Shown here piece after piece: positions 7,407 through 15,660 of a stretch of DNA of 17,235 bases; positions within the stretch are counted from its first letter, which is position 1, and the number at the start of each line of letters is the position of its first letter. This stretch comes from an uncultured bacterium. GTDB lineage: Bacteria; Verrucomicrobiota; Kiritimatiellia; CAIKKV01. The notes under the pieces were generated by a model. It made no database searches and was not told the DNA's origin. It saw nothing but the letters and a program-made list of their open reading frames with translations. The translations under genes and the position numbers were made by a program. The DNA is taken from contig CAIKKV010000622.1 of NCBI GenBank assembly GCA_903828035.1, positions 1 to 17,235 on the forward strand. The letters run 5' to 3'.

Positions 7407-10145
7407 ATGAAACCGCTACGAACATTACAGCCTGTTTTTTCCAGGTTCCTCCTGGCCGGCCTGTTACTGGCGGCTCCGGCGTGGGCAGGCCCCTGGCACC
7501 CCCTGCATCCCGCCGCCGCCGAGACCGCCGCCGCCTCCCTGACCATCCAATCGGAGGACGCCGCGGGCATCACGCTGCAGGCGCGGTTTCCGGGCTTCCG
7601 GATGGGCGATCGGCGCCACCCGCTGGCGGGCGACTATGTGGCTCCCGAAATACCGGGCTGCGGCGTCAGCGAGCCTGTCGGCTCCCCCGAACTGCCTGTT
7701 CTCAGGCGCCTGATCGTGGCGCCGGCTGAAGCGACGCTGCGGCTCACCCTCAAGGGCGCGCCGCTCCTGTTCAATCTGCAAAAGGGCCCCGCGCAGGCCT
7801 TCTACCCCCGGCAGCAGCCGCGCCTCAAGGGGCCCCGCAGCCCGAAGCTGCTTCCGTTCGATTTCGATGTGTCCGCCTATTCCTCCGACCAGTTTTCCCC
7901 CGAAAGCCCCTGCCGCCTGACCGAGGCGGGCACCGTCAACGGAAAGCGGCACGTCCTGGTCGAGGTGTTCCCCGTGGCCGTGAATCCCATCACGCAGGGC
8001 CTGCGCATATTCCCCACCCTGACCGTCACCCTCGCCTTTGAAGGCGTGAGCGCCGCCGCCAGGGGCAGCGTTTCGCCTGCCGCGAAATCGCTTGTCAAGG
8101 CGCTTCCCCGCCTGCTGATCATCGGGCCTGAGGCCTGGCTGTCCGCCGTCGCCCCGCTTGTCAGCCACCGCCAGTCAAAGGGATGGGCGGTGGACACGAT
8201 CAGCGCGCAAACCGCCGGCGCCACGGCCGCCGCCATCCGGGCGACCATCCGGAACAGGTACCTGAATGCCGCCACCCGGCCCGACGCGCTGCTGTTGATC
8301 GGCGACGTGGCCCAGGTCCCCTGCTTCACGGGAACCCAGGCGGACAACCCCGACACCGATCTGTATTTCGGCTGCATGGACGGCGCCGGCGATTGGCAGC
8401 CGGAGTTTCCCGTCGGCCGCCTGAGCGTCTCCTCGGCAACCTCCCTGAGCGCCGTCATCGGGAAAATCATCGCCACGGAAAACGCGCCCTCGGCCCGGTG
8501 GATGTCGCGCGCCGCGTTCATGGCGAGCGAGGACAACCACGCCATCACGGAGACCACCCACAACGCCGTGATCGCCGACCGGCTGGAGCCGCTCGGGTAC
8601 CAGTGTGACAAGCTCTACACGCTGAGCCGGGCGGCCACGCCCTCGCAGGTCACGGCCGCCTTCAACGAAGGCCGCGCGCTGGGCGTCTACTCGGGCCATG
8701 GCGACACCACCTACTGGGCCGACGGACCGGTGTATTACAAGGGCGACGTGCAGGCGCTGACCAACCAGGATCGCTATCCGATGATCTTCAGCTTCGCCTG
8801 CCTGACCGGGCAGTACGGCATCAACGAATGCTTTGCCGAAACCTGGCTCCGCCAGCCGGACAAGGCGGCCTGCGGCGTCCTGGCCTCGAGCGTCACCAGC
8901 TACTGGGATGAGGACGATGCCTTCGAGCGCCACATTTTCGACGCGATCTTCAGCGAGGGCCTGCACCAGTACGGGAAAGCTATTCTCCGGGCCAAGTTCC
9001 TGCTGATCGAGACGTACGGCCTTTCCTCCACGGTTCAACGCTATTTCGAGCAGTACAACCTCTTCGGCGATCCGGCGGCCGTCCTCAAGCAGCAGTCCCT
9101 CTCCATCATCACCCCCTCGCCCCTCACCACCGGTCGCGTCGCCCTCCCGTATAGCCTGACCCTCCGCGGCACCGGCGGGCGGGAGCCGTATTCCTGGGCG
9201 CTGACCGCCGCTCCGCCAGACGGGCTCGATCTCGACCCCGACACCGGCATCCTGTCCGGAACCCCGACGGCTCCGGCGGAAAACCTGCCCGTGATCGTCC
9301 GCCTGACCGATGCCGACCTTTCGGTGGTGACCGGTCAATTCCGCCTGGACGTGGCCGCCGCCGCCTTGAAGATAGCGGGCGGAACCAATGCCGGTCCGTT
9401 CCAGGCCGGGGCCGCCTTTTCAAATGCCCTCACCGCCCAGGGCGGAGTGGCCCCCTATCGCTGGGATCTGCTGACGCACAATTACTACGCCCCGATGCCC
9501 GGCAAGGGCGTCTGGATTTCCGGCGGCAAGGCGATGAACTGGCAGGGCGATGAGCGCAGCTGGAAAATCCAGCTGCCCTGGGCCTTCCGCTTTTTCGAAA
9601 CCTCCTACACGTCCGTCTGGATCAACAGCAACGGGTACCTGGATTTTGGCGCCAAGGCCAGCCAGTGGGACAATTCCACGGAGGAGCTGCAGCGCCACCC
9701 GCGCATCGCGCCGCTCTGGGATGACTTGAGAACCACCAATGTTTTCGTAACGATGACCTCCACACGGGTGGCCGTCCGCTGGACCGGCACGACGTTCACA
9801 TCCGGCTATCCGGTGGACTTCGAGGTCATCCTGAAGAAACATGGCGGCATCGTGTTCGCCTACAAGAAAATGAGGGGCAAGCTTTCGCCCACCGTCGGCA
9901 TCGCGGCCGGCGACGGCACGGCGCCTGTGTTGAGCAGCTTCAACGGAGCGCTATCCCTGGCCAACGGCGATTGCGAAACACTGGCCTGGAAGCCCAGCCT
10001 GCCGGCCGGCGTGACCCTGAGCGCGAAGGGCGTCCTCGCCGGCACGGCCGCCGCCCCCGCCGTCCGCACGGTGACCGTCGTGGTGAAGGATCAGTCCGTG
10101 CCCGTCCAGACGGCCACGGCGGATCTCACCTTGCGCATTGAGTGA
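7407..10145 (+). CDS. Gingipain-type (C25) peptidase with Ig-like and nidogen-like domains
   Basis: 912 residues from ATG 7407, chosen because AGGA (7395-7398) sits 8 bases upstream; ATG 7398 would add three residues. Signal peptide to about 'APAWA'. A propeptide-like region (about 45-230, 'GSPELPVLRRLIVAP') precedes the C25 catalytic domain (about 235-560). The expected catalytic His is H431 in 'YSGHGD' and Cys is C465 in 'SFACLTGQ', both present, so the enzyme should be active as a cysteine endopeptidase. The domain ends with the typical 'YNLFGDPAAVL'. C-terminal to it are a putative Ig-like (He_PIG) domain (about 575-650, 'PDTGILSGTP') and a second one whose halves (about 653-690 and 850-912) flank a nidogen-like module (about 695-830, 'VWINSNGYLDFG', 'RIAPLWDD', 'PTVGIAAGDG'). 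No type IX secretion C-terminal domain or PEP-CTERM tail is visible. Substrate specificity is unknown. Confidence 0.88.
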   Translation: MKPLRTLQPVFSRFLLAGLLLAAPAWAGPWHPLHPAAAETAAASLTIQSEDAAGITLQARFPGFRMGDRRHPLAGDYVAPEIPGCGVSEPVGSPELPVLRRLIVAPAEATLRLTLKGAPLLFNLQKGPAQAFYPRQQPRLKGPRSPKLLPFDFDVSAYSSDQFSPESPCRLTEAGTVNGKRHVLVEVFPVAVNPITQGLRIFPTLTVTLAFEGVSAAARGSVSPAAKSLVKALPRLLIIGPEAWLSAVAPLVSHRQSKGWAVDTISAQTAGATAAAIRATIRNRYLNAATRPDALLLIGDVAQVPCFTGTQADNPDTDLYFGCMDGAGDWQPEFPVGRLSVSSATSLSAVIGKIIATENAPSARWMSRAAFMASEDNHAITETTHNAVIADRLEPLGYQCDKLYTLSRAATPSQVTAAFNEGRALGVYSGHGDTTYWADGPVYYKGDVQALTNQDRYPMIFSFACLTGQYGINECFAETWLRQPDKAACGVLASSVTSYWDEDDAFERHIFDAIFSEGLHQYGKAILRAKFLLIETYGLSSTVQRYFEQYNLFGDPAAVLKQQSLSIITPSPLTTGRVALPYSLTLRGTGGREPYSWALTAAPPDGLDLDPDTGILSGTPTAPAENLPVIVRLTDADLSVVTGQFRLDVAAAALKIAGGTNAGPFQAGAAFSNALTAQGGVAPYRWDLLTHNYYAPMPGKGVWISGGKAMNWQGDERSWKIQLPWAFRFFETSYTSVWINSNGYLDFGAKASQWDNSTEELQRHPRIAPLWDDLRTTNVFVTMTSTRVAVRWTGTTFTSGYPVDFEVILKKHGGIVFAYKKMRGKLSPTVGIAAGDGTAPVLSSFNGALSLANGDCETLAWKPSLPAGVTLSAKGVLAGTAAAPAVRTVTVVVKDQSVPVQTATADLTLRIE

Positions 10146-10149
10146 CGAT

Positions 10150-11625
10150 CTAGGGAATAAACCGGAAGCTGAACAGATCGGCGTCCGTCAGCTCGATCTT
10201 CAAGCGCACGGCGCGGCCGGCCAGCGGGGAGACATCGCCTCCTGCCTTCCACTGAACGCCCTGGTCCAGCGAATCCCCGATCACCTCCCAGCAGTCATCC
10301 CTGGCAAAGCCGGGAACAATCCGCCCATCCGGCTCCTGCAGCTCGACCCGCACCGATCCCGCGGCGGACGCCGAGAAGTTAAGGCTCAGCCGGCTTCCTG
10401 AGAAAGTGAAGGGATGGGTCAGGAGCGTCCCGCCCGCCATCGGCGCATTCACCGAAACAAAGCCGTCCTGCCGCAGCGTGTACCGCCGGTGAGTCAGGCC
10501 AGTGCCCCGCCAGTAATGCTCGGTGACGTAGAGTGACAGCTCCATCCCCCCGCCTGGCAGATCCGAGGGCGTCTCCAGCATGCCCCAGGCGGCATACATG
10601 TCGCCATAGGCCCAGCTGCCCTCGGACCGGAGGCCCGGCCGGATGAACGCTTCGGGCCATCGGCGGAAATGAAGCCCGTCGCGGCTGCACATGAACTGGG
10701 TGTCGGTGACGGCGGAGCCGAACCGGTTTCCAACCGCGGCGCGGGCGGACCGATGAGGCAGCTCGGGAAGCGCTTCCACCGACGGCGACCACGGCCGCTC
10801 GACATACCGCGCAGGAAAGCCCAGCCGCAAGTGAGGCGCCCGCTCATAAGGAAACACGTTATTCGTATAGAGCGGCTCCAGGGGCGTGCAGCCGAAATCG
10901 AGGGGCTGCGGAGCGCTCCACGTCAGAAGATCCGGCGAGGTGGCCGTCATGATGATGCGGACGCCCTTGTAGGCCGCCTGGTCCCAATGGCGGAAATAGG
11001 CCCGGTAGGCGTTGTCCCCCGGGCTCCACCGCACCGTGTTGTGCGAATCGAGCGCGTAGCCGGCAAGCACCGGCTTGTTCTCCGAAAGAGTCCACCGGAT
11101 GCCGTCCGGCGAGGTCATGAGGTAAAGGCCGTCGTGCGACTTCTTCCACCCGGCTCCAAAGGCTTTCCAGCGCGCCGAAGGCGGGCAGTCGGGCTGATCG
11201 TCCAGGAAGGGGGCGAACCCGTGCACGCCCCAGGCGTCATCCCCCTGCCCCATCCAGACGATGTTGTTATGCGGCGCCCCGGGATAGGCGAACCGGTTGA
11301 CCGGAAGGCGCTCCCAGTGAATGCCATCCGGGCTTTCCGCCACGCAGATCGTGGGGGGGCGGGAGGCCGCCAGATTGCCGGGCTTGAGCTCGATGTGCCA
11401 GGCGTCATAATAGAAGCGGAACCGGTCGCCCACCCGCAACACGGTGGAAAAGGCGCCCATGCAGCCTTCCCAGGGACGGTCCGTCACCAGGATCGCCTCG
11501 CGCGGCACGGGATGCTGCAGCACCTGGCGGGCGCCGCCCTCCAGGTGGTCGATCAAAAAATCATCGGCGAACAGTTCGCGCCGCGAACCGATATCAGCGG
11601 GTGTACGCATAGGCCTTCTTTCCAT
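10150..11625 (-). CDS. GH32/43-like beta-propeller glycosidase-related protein
   Basis: 491 residues; no signal peptide, so cytoplasmic. ATG 11625-11623 is given, but ATG 11610-11608 (five codons in, AGAAGG close upstream) is equally possible. The body shows repeated blades with 'SPDGIHW', 'SPDGIRW', 'SPDLLTW' and 'SRDGLHF' motifs, as in five-bladed GH43/GH32 and sialidase-like folds. It belongs to a family common in Planctomycetes and Verrucomicrobia that starts 'RRELFADDFLID' and ends in a jelly-roll-like segment ('VRVELQEPDGRIVPGF', 'LTDADLFSFRF'). Members are usually annotated as hypothetical or glycosyl hydrolase, with no proven substrate, and I cannot assign catalytic acids with confidence. 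It is divergent from the Gfo/Idh–GH2 pair, which suggests a role in the same sugar pathway, and its stop lies 4 bases from that of the convergent C25 gene. Confidence 0.72.
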   Translation of the reverse strand: MERRPMRTPADIGSRRELFADDFLIDHLEGGARQVLQHPVPREAILVTDRPWEGCMGAFSTVLRVGDRFRFYYDAWHIELKPGNLAASRPPTICVAESPDGIHWERLPVNRFAYPGAPHNNIVWMGQGDDAWGVHGFAPFLDDQPDCPPSARWKAFGAGWKKSHDGLYLMTSPDGIRWTLSENKPVLAGYALDSHNTVRWSPGDNAYRAYFRHWDQAAYKGVRIIMTATSPDLLTWSAPQPLDFGCTPLEPLYTNNVFPYERAPHLRLGFPARYVERPWSPSVEALPELPHRSARAAVGNRFGSAVTDTQFMCSRDGLHFRRWPEAFIRPGLRSEGSWAYGDMYAAWGMLETPSDLPGGGMELSLYVTEHYWRGTGLTHRRYTLRQDGFVSVNAPMAGGTLLTHPFTFSGSRLSLNFSASAAGSVRVELQEPDGRIVPGFARDDCWEVIGDSLDQGVQWKAGGDVSPLAGRAVRLKIELTDADLFSFRFIP

Positions 11626-11632
11626 TCCATTC

Positions 11633-11676
11633 TTGACCTGGACATTCTTCCCCTATTCAATAGGCGTTTCAAGGAG
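11633..11676. promoter_or_regulatory. Divergent control region: -35, palindrome/-10 and Shine-Dalgarno
   Basis: Between the GH32/43-like gene and the Gfo/Idh gene lies TTGACC (11633-11638), a plus-strand -35 match, then a perfect 13-base inverted repeat CCTATT-C-AATAGG (11652-11664). The repeat contains a -10-like hexamer on each strand (TATTCA plus, 11654-11659; TATTGA minus, 11662-11657). The -35 spacer to TATTCA is a short 15 bases; TTCAAT at 17 bases is the alternative. AAGGAG (11671-11676) is the Shine-Dalgarno for ATG 11684. The palindrome could equally be a repressor operator. Confidence 0.4.
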
Positions 11677-11683
11677 AAACCCC

Positions 11684-12856
11684 ATGTCTTCACCCGCCCC
11701 ATTGCGATTCGCCGTCATCGGCTGCGGCATGCTGGCCCGCGCCACCCACATTCCCAACCTCGCCAAGTCCCCAAAAGCGAAACTGGCGGCCTGCTGCGAC
11801 CTGGACGCCAAGGCCCTTGACCTGTGCCGGGAAACCTGGCAGGTGCCGCGCGTGACCTCCGATTACGCCTCCCTCATCCGCGACCCCGAAATCGACGCCA
11901 TCTGCCTGGCCACCACCGAAAAGCTGCGCCTTCCGGTCATCGAGCTCGCCGCCGAATACAGGAAGCCGGTCTACGTCGAAAAGCCCCTCGCCCGCACCCT
12001 CGACGAGATCTTCAAAATCCAGAAGGTCGTTCACGCCTCCGGCATCCCGTTCTGCGTCGGCCACAACCGCCGCAGCGCCCCCTGCATGAGGGAGGCCCAC
12101 CGGATTTTCCGCTCCCACATGGCCCATCCCCAGCCCTGCCCCTGGCGCTACGACCGGGAAGGCGACGCGCGCCCCTCCCTTCCCGATAACGGCGTGGCCG
12201 GCATGTCCGTCCGGGTCAACGACGACTGGTACAGCTGGAAGTCCTGGGTGTTCGACAAGGTCCAGGCGCCGCACGGCCCCATGCTCTTCGAGATGACCCA
12301 TTTCACCGACATGTGCAACTGGTTCATGGCGGCCGAGCCCGAGGAGGTCGTCGCCCTGGAAAGCAGCATGCTGAACCACGGCATCCTGATCCGCTACAAG
12401 ACCGGCGAAATCGCCACCCTCTCCATGTGCGCCAACGGCACCTTCGGCTACCCCAAGGAGCTCTATGAAATCTTCGGGAACGGCGCCGCCGTGGCCGTGG
12501 ATCACATGGTGGAAATCCGGACCGCCGGAATCGAAGGCGCCCCGGACCGGCTCACCTTCCCCATGCTGAACGACCGCCACCCCGAAATCGGGACGGAAAT
12601 GGGCATTTCGGGCTGGCTGGCCAAGCGGCGCGCCTCCTGCAAGGCGGCCGTTGAAAAGAACGATTACGCCCTGGTGTACGGGGCCGAGCCCGACAAGGGC
12701 TGGGCCCACGCCCTCGACCGGTTTATCGATGAAATCCGCGGCGAAGGCCCCCCCGTCTGCGGGGTCGACGACGCCGTGCGCGCCACCCGCGTCGCCTTTG
12801 CCGCCATCCGCTCCGCGGCCGAACACCGGATCGTCAAACTGGACGAAATCGTCTAA
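11684..12856 (+). CDS. Gfo/Idh/MocA family oxidoreductase
   Basis: 390 residues from ATG 11684, with AAGGAG 7 bases upstream. The N-terminal Rossmann fold has the dinucleotide motif 'VIGCGMLA' (G13, G15) and the EKP motif at 99-101 ('YVEKPLA'), whose Lys is generally catalytic in this family. The C-terminal alpha/beta substrate domain contains 'GPMLFEMTHFTDMCNWF', where the acidic and His residues would face the substrate. These enzymes oxidise or reduce hydroxyls of sugars and inositols using NAD(P). No Tat or Sec signal is present, so it is cytoplasmic. The 21-base gap to the downstream GH2 gene indicates one transcript. The exact substrate cannot be read from the sequence; coupling to a beta-glucuronidase-like hydrolase suggests a uronide or another glycoside. 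Confidence 0.9.
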   Translation: MSSPAPLRFAVIGCGMLARATHIPNLAKSPKAKLAACCDLDAKALDLCRETWQVPRVTSDYASLIRDPEIDAICLATTEKLRLPVIELAAEYRKPVYVEKPLARTLDEIFKIQKVVHASGIPFCVGHNRRSAPCMREAHRIFRSHMAHPQPCPWRYDREGDARPSLPDNGVAGMSVRVNDDWYSWKSWVFDKVQAPHGPMLFEMTHFTDMCNWFMAAEPEEVVALESSMLNHGILIRYKTGEIATLSMCANGTFGYPKELYEIFGNGAAVAVDHMVEIRTAGIEGAPDRLTFPMLNDRHPEIGTEMGISGWLAKRRASCKAAVEKNDYALVYGAEPDKGWAHALDRFIDEIRGEGPPVCGVDDAVRATRVAFAAIRSAAEHRIVKLDEIV

Positions 12857-12877
12857 CCCTTTATCAGGAAATCAGCC

Positions 12878-14551
12878 ATGGCCCGACTGATCGAAACCTT
12901 TCCGCTCCGCCCGCAACTCAGCCTCGATGGCGTCTGGGATTTTGTCCCCGAATCAAAGCCGCTCAAGACGCCTCCGCCCTCAAAGGCATTCTCGGAAAAG
13001 CTGCCGGTGCCCGGGGTCTGGGCCTCCGAGCTCCGCCATTTCGACTATCGCGGCTTCGGGTGGTATCGCCGCGTCTTCACCTGGCCCGGAAAGGCGCCCG
13101 CCACGCTACGACTGGCCTTCGGCGCCGTCTCGCATACGGCCGATGTCTTTCTCGATGGCAAACGCCTCGGCTCGCACCATGGCGCCCACACCGCCTTCGA
13201 CTTCATTGTTCCCGCCGTCAAGCCCGGCCTCCACACCTTGTGCGTCCGGGTCGGCAACGTCTACGGGCCCGACAACCCCCTCTATTACCCGCAGCAGGAC
13301 ATCTACCTGTTCGGCGGCATCCCCCAGTCGGTGGTCATCGAAAGCCTGCCGGCCGACTCCATCCGCTCCGCCTCCGCGGTTCCGCGCAAAACGGGAGCGC
13401 GCTGGATGCTGGATGTCAGCGCCGGCCTTCACTCCGCCAGCGGCCAGCCGGCGGCCGGCCAGCTGCGGGTCAGCCTGGACGGGCGCTCTCTCGGCGTCCT
13501 GAAAATCGGGCGCTCCGGAGCAGGCCGCGCCACTTTCGACGCCGGCCCGGTGAAGCTGTGGTCGCCTGAAAGCCCCACTCTCTCCCTCGTGCGCCTGGAA
13601 ACGGAAGAGGATGCCTGGCAGGAGCGGATCGGCTTCCGGACCGTCGAGGTGCGCGGCCGGCAGATCCTGCTGAACGGCAAGGCCCTGACCCTGAAAGGCG
13701 TCAACCGCCACGAGCACCATCCCGACTTCGGGTCCGCCCTGCCCGCCACCATTCATGCCAGGGACATCGCGATCCTCAAGACGCTCGGGGCCAACTTCGT
13801 CCGCGGCAGCCACTATCCCAACGACCCGCTCTTCCTGGACCTGTGCGACGAGAACGGCCTCCTGTTCTGGGATGAGCTCTCGCACTGGCAGCCGCGCAAG
13901 GAGGATTTCCAGAACCCCCTCTTCCTGCGCCGCTCGCTCGAGCAGCTGGATGATATGGTCGCCCAGCACCGGCATCATCCCTCGATCATCCTCTGGGGCA
14001 TGCTGAACGAGGCCGCCACCTTCCTGCCGATCGCCCGGCCGGTCGTCAAGGCGCTGGCCCGGCGGTTCAGGAAGCTCGACCCGACCCGGCCCATCACCTT
14101 TGCCTCCTGCTCACCGAATGCCGACGTGTGCCTCGACCTGGTGGACGTGGTCTCGCTCAATGCCTATCCCGGCTGGTATTCGGGCACGCTTGACGTGGCG
14201 GGCGCCACAATGACGGAACACATCCGCAATTTTGCCAGGCGGGCCGGCGGAAAACCGCTCATTGTGTCGGAGTTCGGCGCGGGCGGCCTCACCGGCGCCC
14301 GCTCGTTCGAAGACCGGAAATGGACGGAAAACTACCAGGCCGAGCTGCTGATCCGGCTGATGGACGCCATCCGGGAAACCCGCCGCGCGTGCGGCGTGGC
14401 CATCTGGCAGTACTGCGACGTGCGCACCAGCGCCGCCCATGGACTGGGCCGCATCCGGGAATACAACAACAAGGGCATTCTCAGCGATTACCGCGAGCCC
14501 AAGATGGCCTTTTACGCCCTCCAGAAATCCTTCCGGAGCTTCAAGGCCTGA
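12878..14551 (+). CDS. Glycoside hydrolase family 2, beta-glucuronidase-like
   Basis: 557 residues from ATG 12878, with AGGAA 7 bases upstream. The order is a sugar-binding beta-sandwich (about 10-170), an Ig-like domain (about 175-260) and a TIM barrel (about 265-557). The GH2 signature 'GVNRHEHHPDFG' starts the barrel. The acid/base is E378 in 'LWGMLNEA' and the nucleophile is E465 in 'VSEFGAGG'. Near the end, 'YNNKGILSDYREPK' carries N530-x-K532, the N-x-K motif that in beta-glucuronidases grips the substrate carboxylate. Beta-glucuronidase-type activity is therefore more likely than beta-galactosidase. No signal peptide is seen, so it would act on imported oligosaccharides or glycosides. 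It is cotranscribed with the Gfo/Idh gene before it. Its last 11 bases overlap the end of the convergent gene. Confidence 0.9.
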   Translation: MARLIETFPLRPQLSLDGVWDFVPESKPLKTPPPSKAFSEKLPVPGVWASELRHFDYRGFGWYRRVFTWPGKAPATLRLAFGAVSHTADVFLDGKRLGSHHGAHTAFDFIVPAVKPGLHTLCVRVGNVYGPDNPLYYPQQDIYLFGGIPQSVVIESLPADSIRSASAVPRKTGARWMLDVSAGLHSASGQPAAGQLRVSLDGRSLGVLKIGRSGAGRATFDAGPVKLWSPESPTLSLVRLETEEDAWQERIGFRTVEVRGRQILLNGKALTLKGVNRHEHHPDFGSALPATIHARDIAILKTLGANFVRGSHYPNDPLFLDLCDENGLLFWDELSHWQPRKEDFQNPLFLRRSLEQLDDMVAQHRHHPSIILWGMLNEAATFLPIARPVVKALARRFRKLDPTRPITFASCSPNADVCLDLVDVVSLNAYPGWYSGTLDVAGATMTEHIRNFARRAGGKPLIVSEFGAGGLTGARSFEDRKWTENYQAELLIRLMDAIRETRRACGVAIWQYCDVRTSAAHGLGRIREYNNKGILSDYREPKMAFYALQKSFRSFKA

Positions 14552-15572
14552 CGGCCCGCTTATTCCAGGTCTGAGGCCGCGTCCAGAACGCATCCGCGCG
14601 GCCGCCATAATAGGATTCGAGCGCGGCATCCAGGACGCGGGTGGTGCGAATGGCTGTTTCGCCCGTGCTGAGGCAGCGGCCCCTGCCCTGCAGCTCGCCG
14701 ACAATCGTCTCGATCAGCGGGCGCTGCACGTTGACGGGGTTGGGCAGGTCGAAGAGCCGGACCTCCTTGCCGAACTCGAACTTCACGGGCTCCTGGCCGA
14801 AGGTGGAGATCGTGATCCGCCCCATCGTGCCCGAAAACACGATCATCTCCTCGGACTGATCCGAGGCGAAATTCCAGCTCGCCGTCCCCAGCCCGCCCGA
14901 CTGGAGCCGGAAGGTCATGGCCACGCCGTCCTCGACCTCATAGCTGGACGCGGCGTTGACCGCCTGACCCTTGACCTCCTGCAACGGCCCGGCGATAAAG
15001 TCGATGACGTCCAGCGTGTGGCAGCCGATATCCATGAAAAGCCCGCCACCGGCAAGCTCGGCCTTGAACCGCCAGGGCAGATCACCCGTCCGCGCATGGG
15101 CGGGATTGGCGCAGCGGTAGGAGACGCCCGTCAGGACGCCAAGGGCGCCGCTGGCAACCAATTCGCGCGCCTTCAGGAAGCGGGGCAGGCCGCGCCGGTA
15201 GTAGGCGACAAACAGCGGCAGCTTCGCGGCCTTGAAAGCCGCCACCATGGTCTCGGCTTCCGTCGTGTTGCGGGTCATCGGCTTTTCGACATAACAGGGC
15301 TTGCCGGCGGCGCAGACCTTGAGAGCCATTTCCAGATGCGACCCCACCGGCGTGGCGATGTAGACGGCCGTGACGTCGGGATCGGCGATCAGCGCCTCGG
15401 CGTCGCTGTACCATTTTCGAACCCCGTGCCGTTTGGCGTAATCCTCGGCGAGCTTCGCGTCGCGCCGCATCACGGCCACCAGCTCGCTGCCGGGGATGCT
15501 GGCAAACGCCGGCCCGCTCTTGACCTCCGTCACATTCCCGCAGCCGATTATGCCCCACTTGATGATGGCCAT
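14541..15572 (-). CDS. Second Gfo/Idh/MocA family oxidoreductase
   Basis: 343 residues from ATG 15572-15570, with AAGGA 7 bases upstream; the open frame extends 30 codons further but that part would span the promoter. The Rossmann motif 'GIIGCGN' (G10, G12) is at the very N-terminus and EKP is at 96-98 ('YVEKPMTRN'). 'FVAYYRRGLPRFLKARELV' and 'GGGLFMDIGCHTLDVIDF' (conserved D-x-x-x-H) belong to the substrate domain. It resembles trans-dihydrodiol- and 1,5-anhydrofructose-type NAD(P)-dependent dehydrogenases of this family more than the other copy in the window does. Cytoplasmic. A good sigma-70-type promoter lies upstream. It is convergent with the GH2 gene, overlapping it by 11 bases, so it is a separate transcript but probably serves the same sugar pathway. 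Confidence 0.9.
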   Translation of the reverse strand: MAIIKWGIIGCGNVTEVKSGPAFASIPGSELVAVMRRDAKLAEDYAKRHGVRKWYSDAEALIADPDVTAVYIATPVGSHLEMALKVCAAGKPCYVEKPMTRNTTEAETMVAAFKAAKLPLFVAYYRRGLPRFLKARELVASGALGVLTGVSYRCANPAHARTGDLPWRFKAELAGGGLFMDIGCHTLDVIDFIAGPLQEVKGQAVNAASSYEVEDGVAMTFRLQSGGLGTASWNFASDQSEEMIVFSGTMGRITISTFGQEPVKFEFGKEVRLFDLPNPVNVQRPLIETIVGELQGRGRCLSTGETAIRTTRVLDAALESYYGGRADAFWTRPQTWNKRAVRP

Positions 15573-15605
15573 GTGCGTGTCCTTCTTATGATTTGAAAAC
15601 AGGCC

Positions 15606-15635
15606 TAGAATATGCCAGTCTTTTGAGCCTGTCCA
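15606..15635. promoter_or_regulatory. Divergent promoter with overlapping -10 boxes
   Basis: On the minus strand, TGGACA (15635-15630) and TATTCT (15612-15607) are separated by exactly 17 bases and point to a start near 15600, 28 bases before the Gfo/Idh ATG. On the plus strand, TAGAAT (15606-15611, 5/6 match) overlaps the same element, with a weak TTCTTA (15583-15588) 17 bases upstream, pointing to the GIY-YIG gene. Expected start sites are 18 bases apart. Confidence 0.55.
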
Positions 15636-15660
15636 TCGCTTATCAGGGGGAATCGCCCGC

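Noticed and set aside
8175..9338. Long minus-strand open frame opposite the C25 peptidase (387 codons)
   Set aside because: The plus frame has clear C25 catalytic motifs and domain structure. The antisense translation is G/A/R-rich with no motif, as expected from GC-rich third positions.
11690..12826. Long minus-strand open frame opposite the Gfo/Idh gene (378 codons)
   Set aside because: The plus frame shows the Rossmann and EKP motifs and a Shine-Dalgarno. The antisense frame is low-complexity G/V/H-rich.
14439..15596. Plus-strand open frame opposite the second Gfo/Idh gene (385 codons)
   Set aside because: The minus strand carries the recognised family, promoter and Shine-Dalgarno. The plus translation has no motif.
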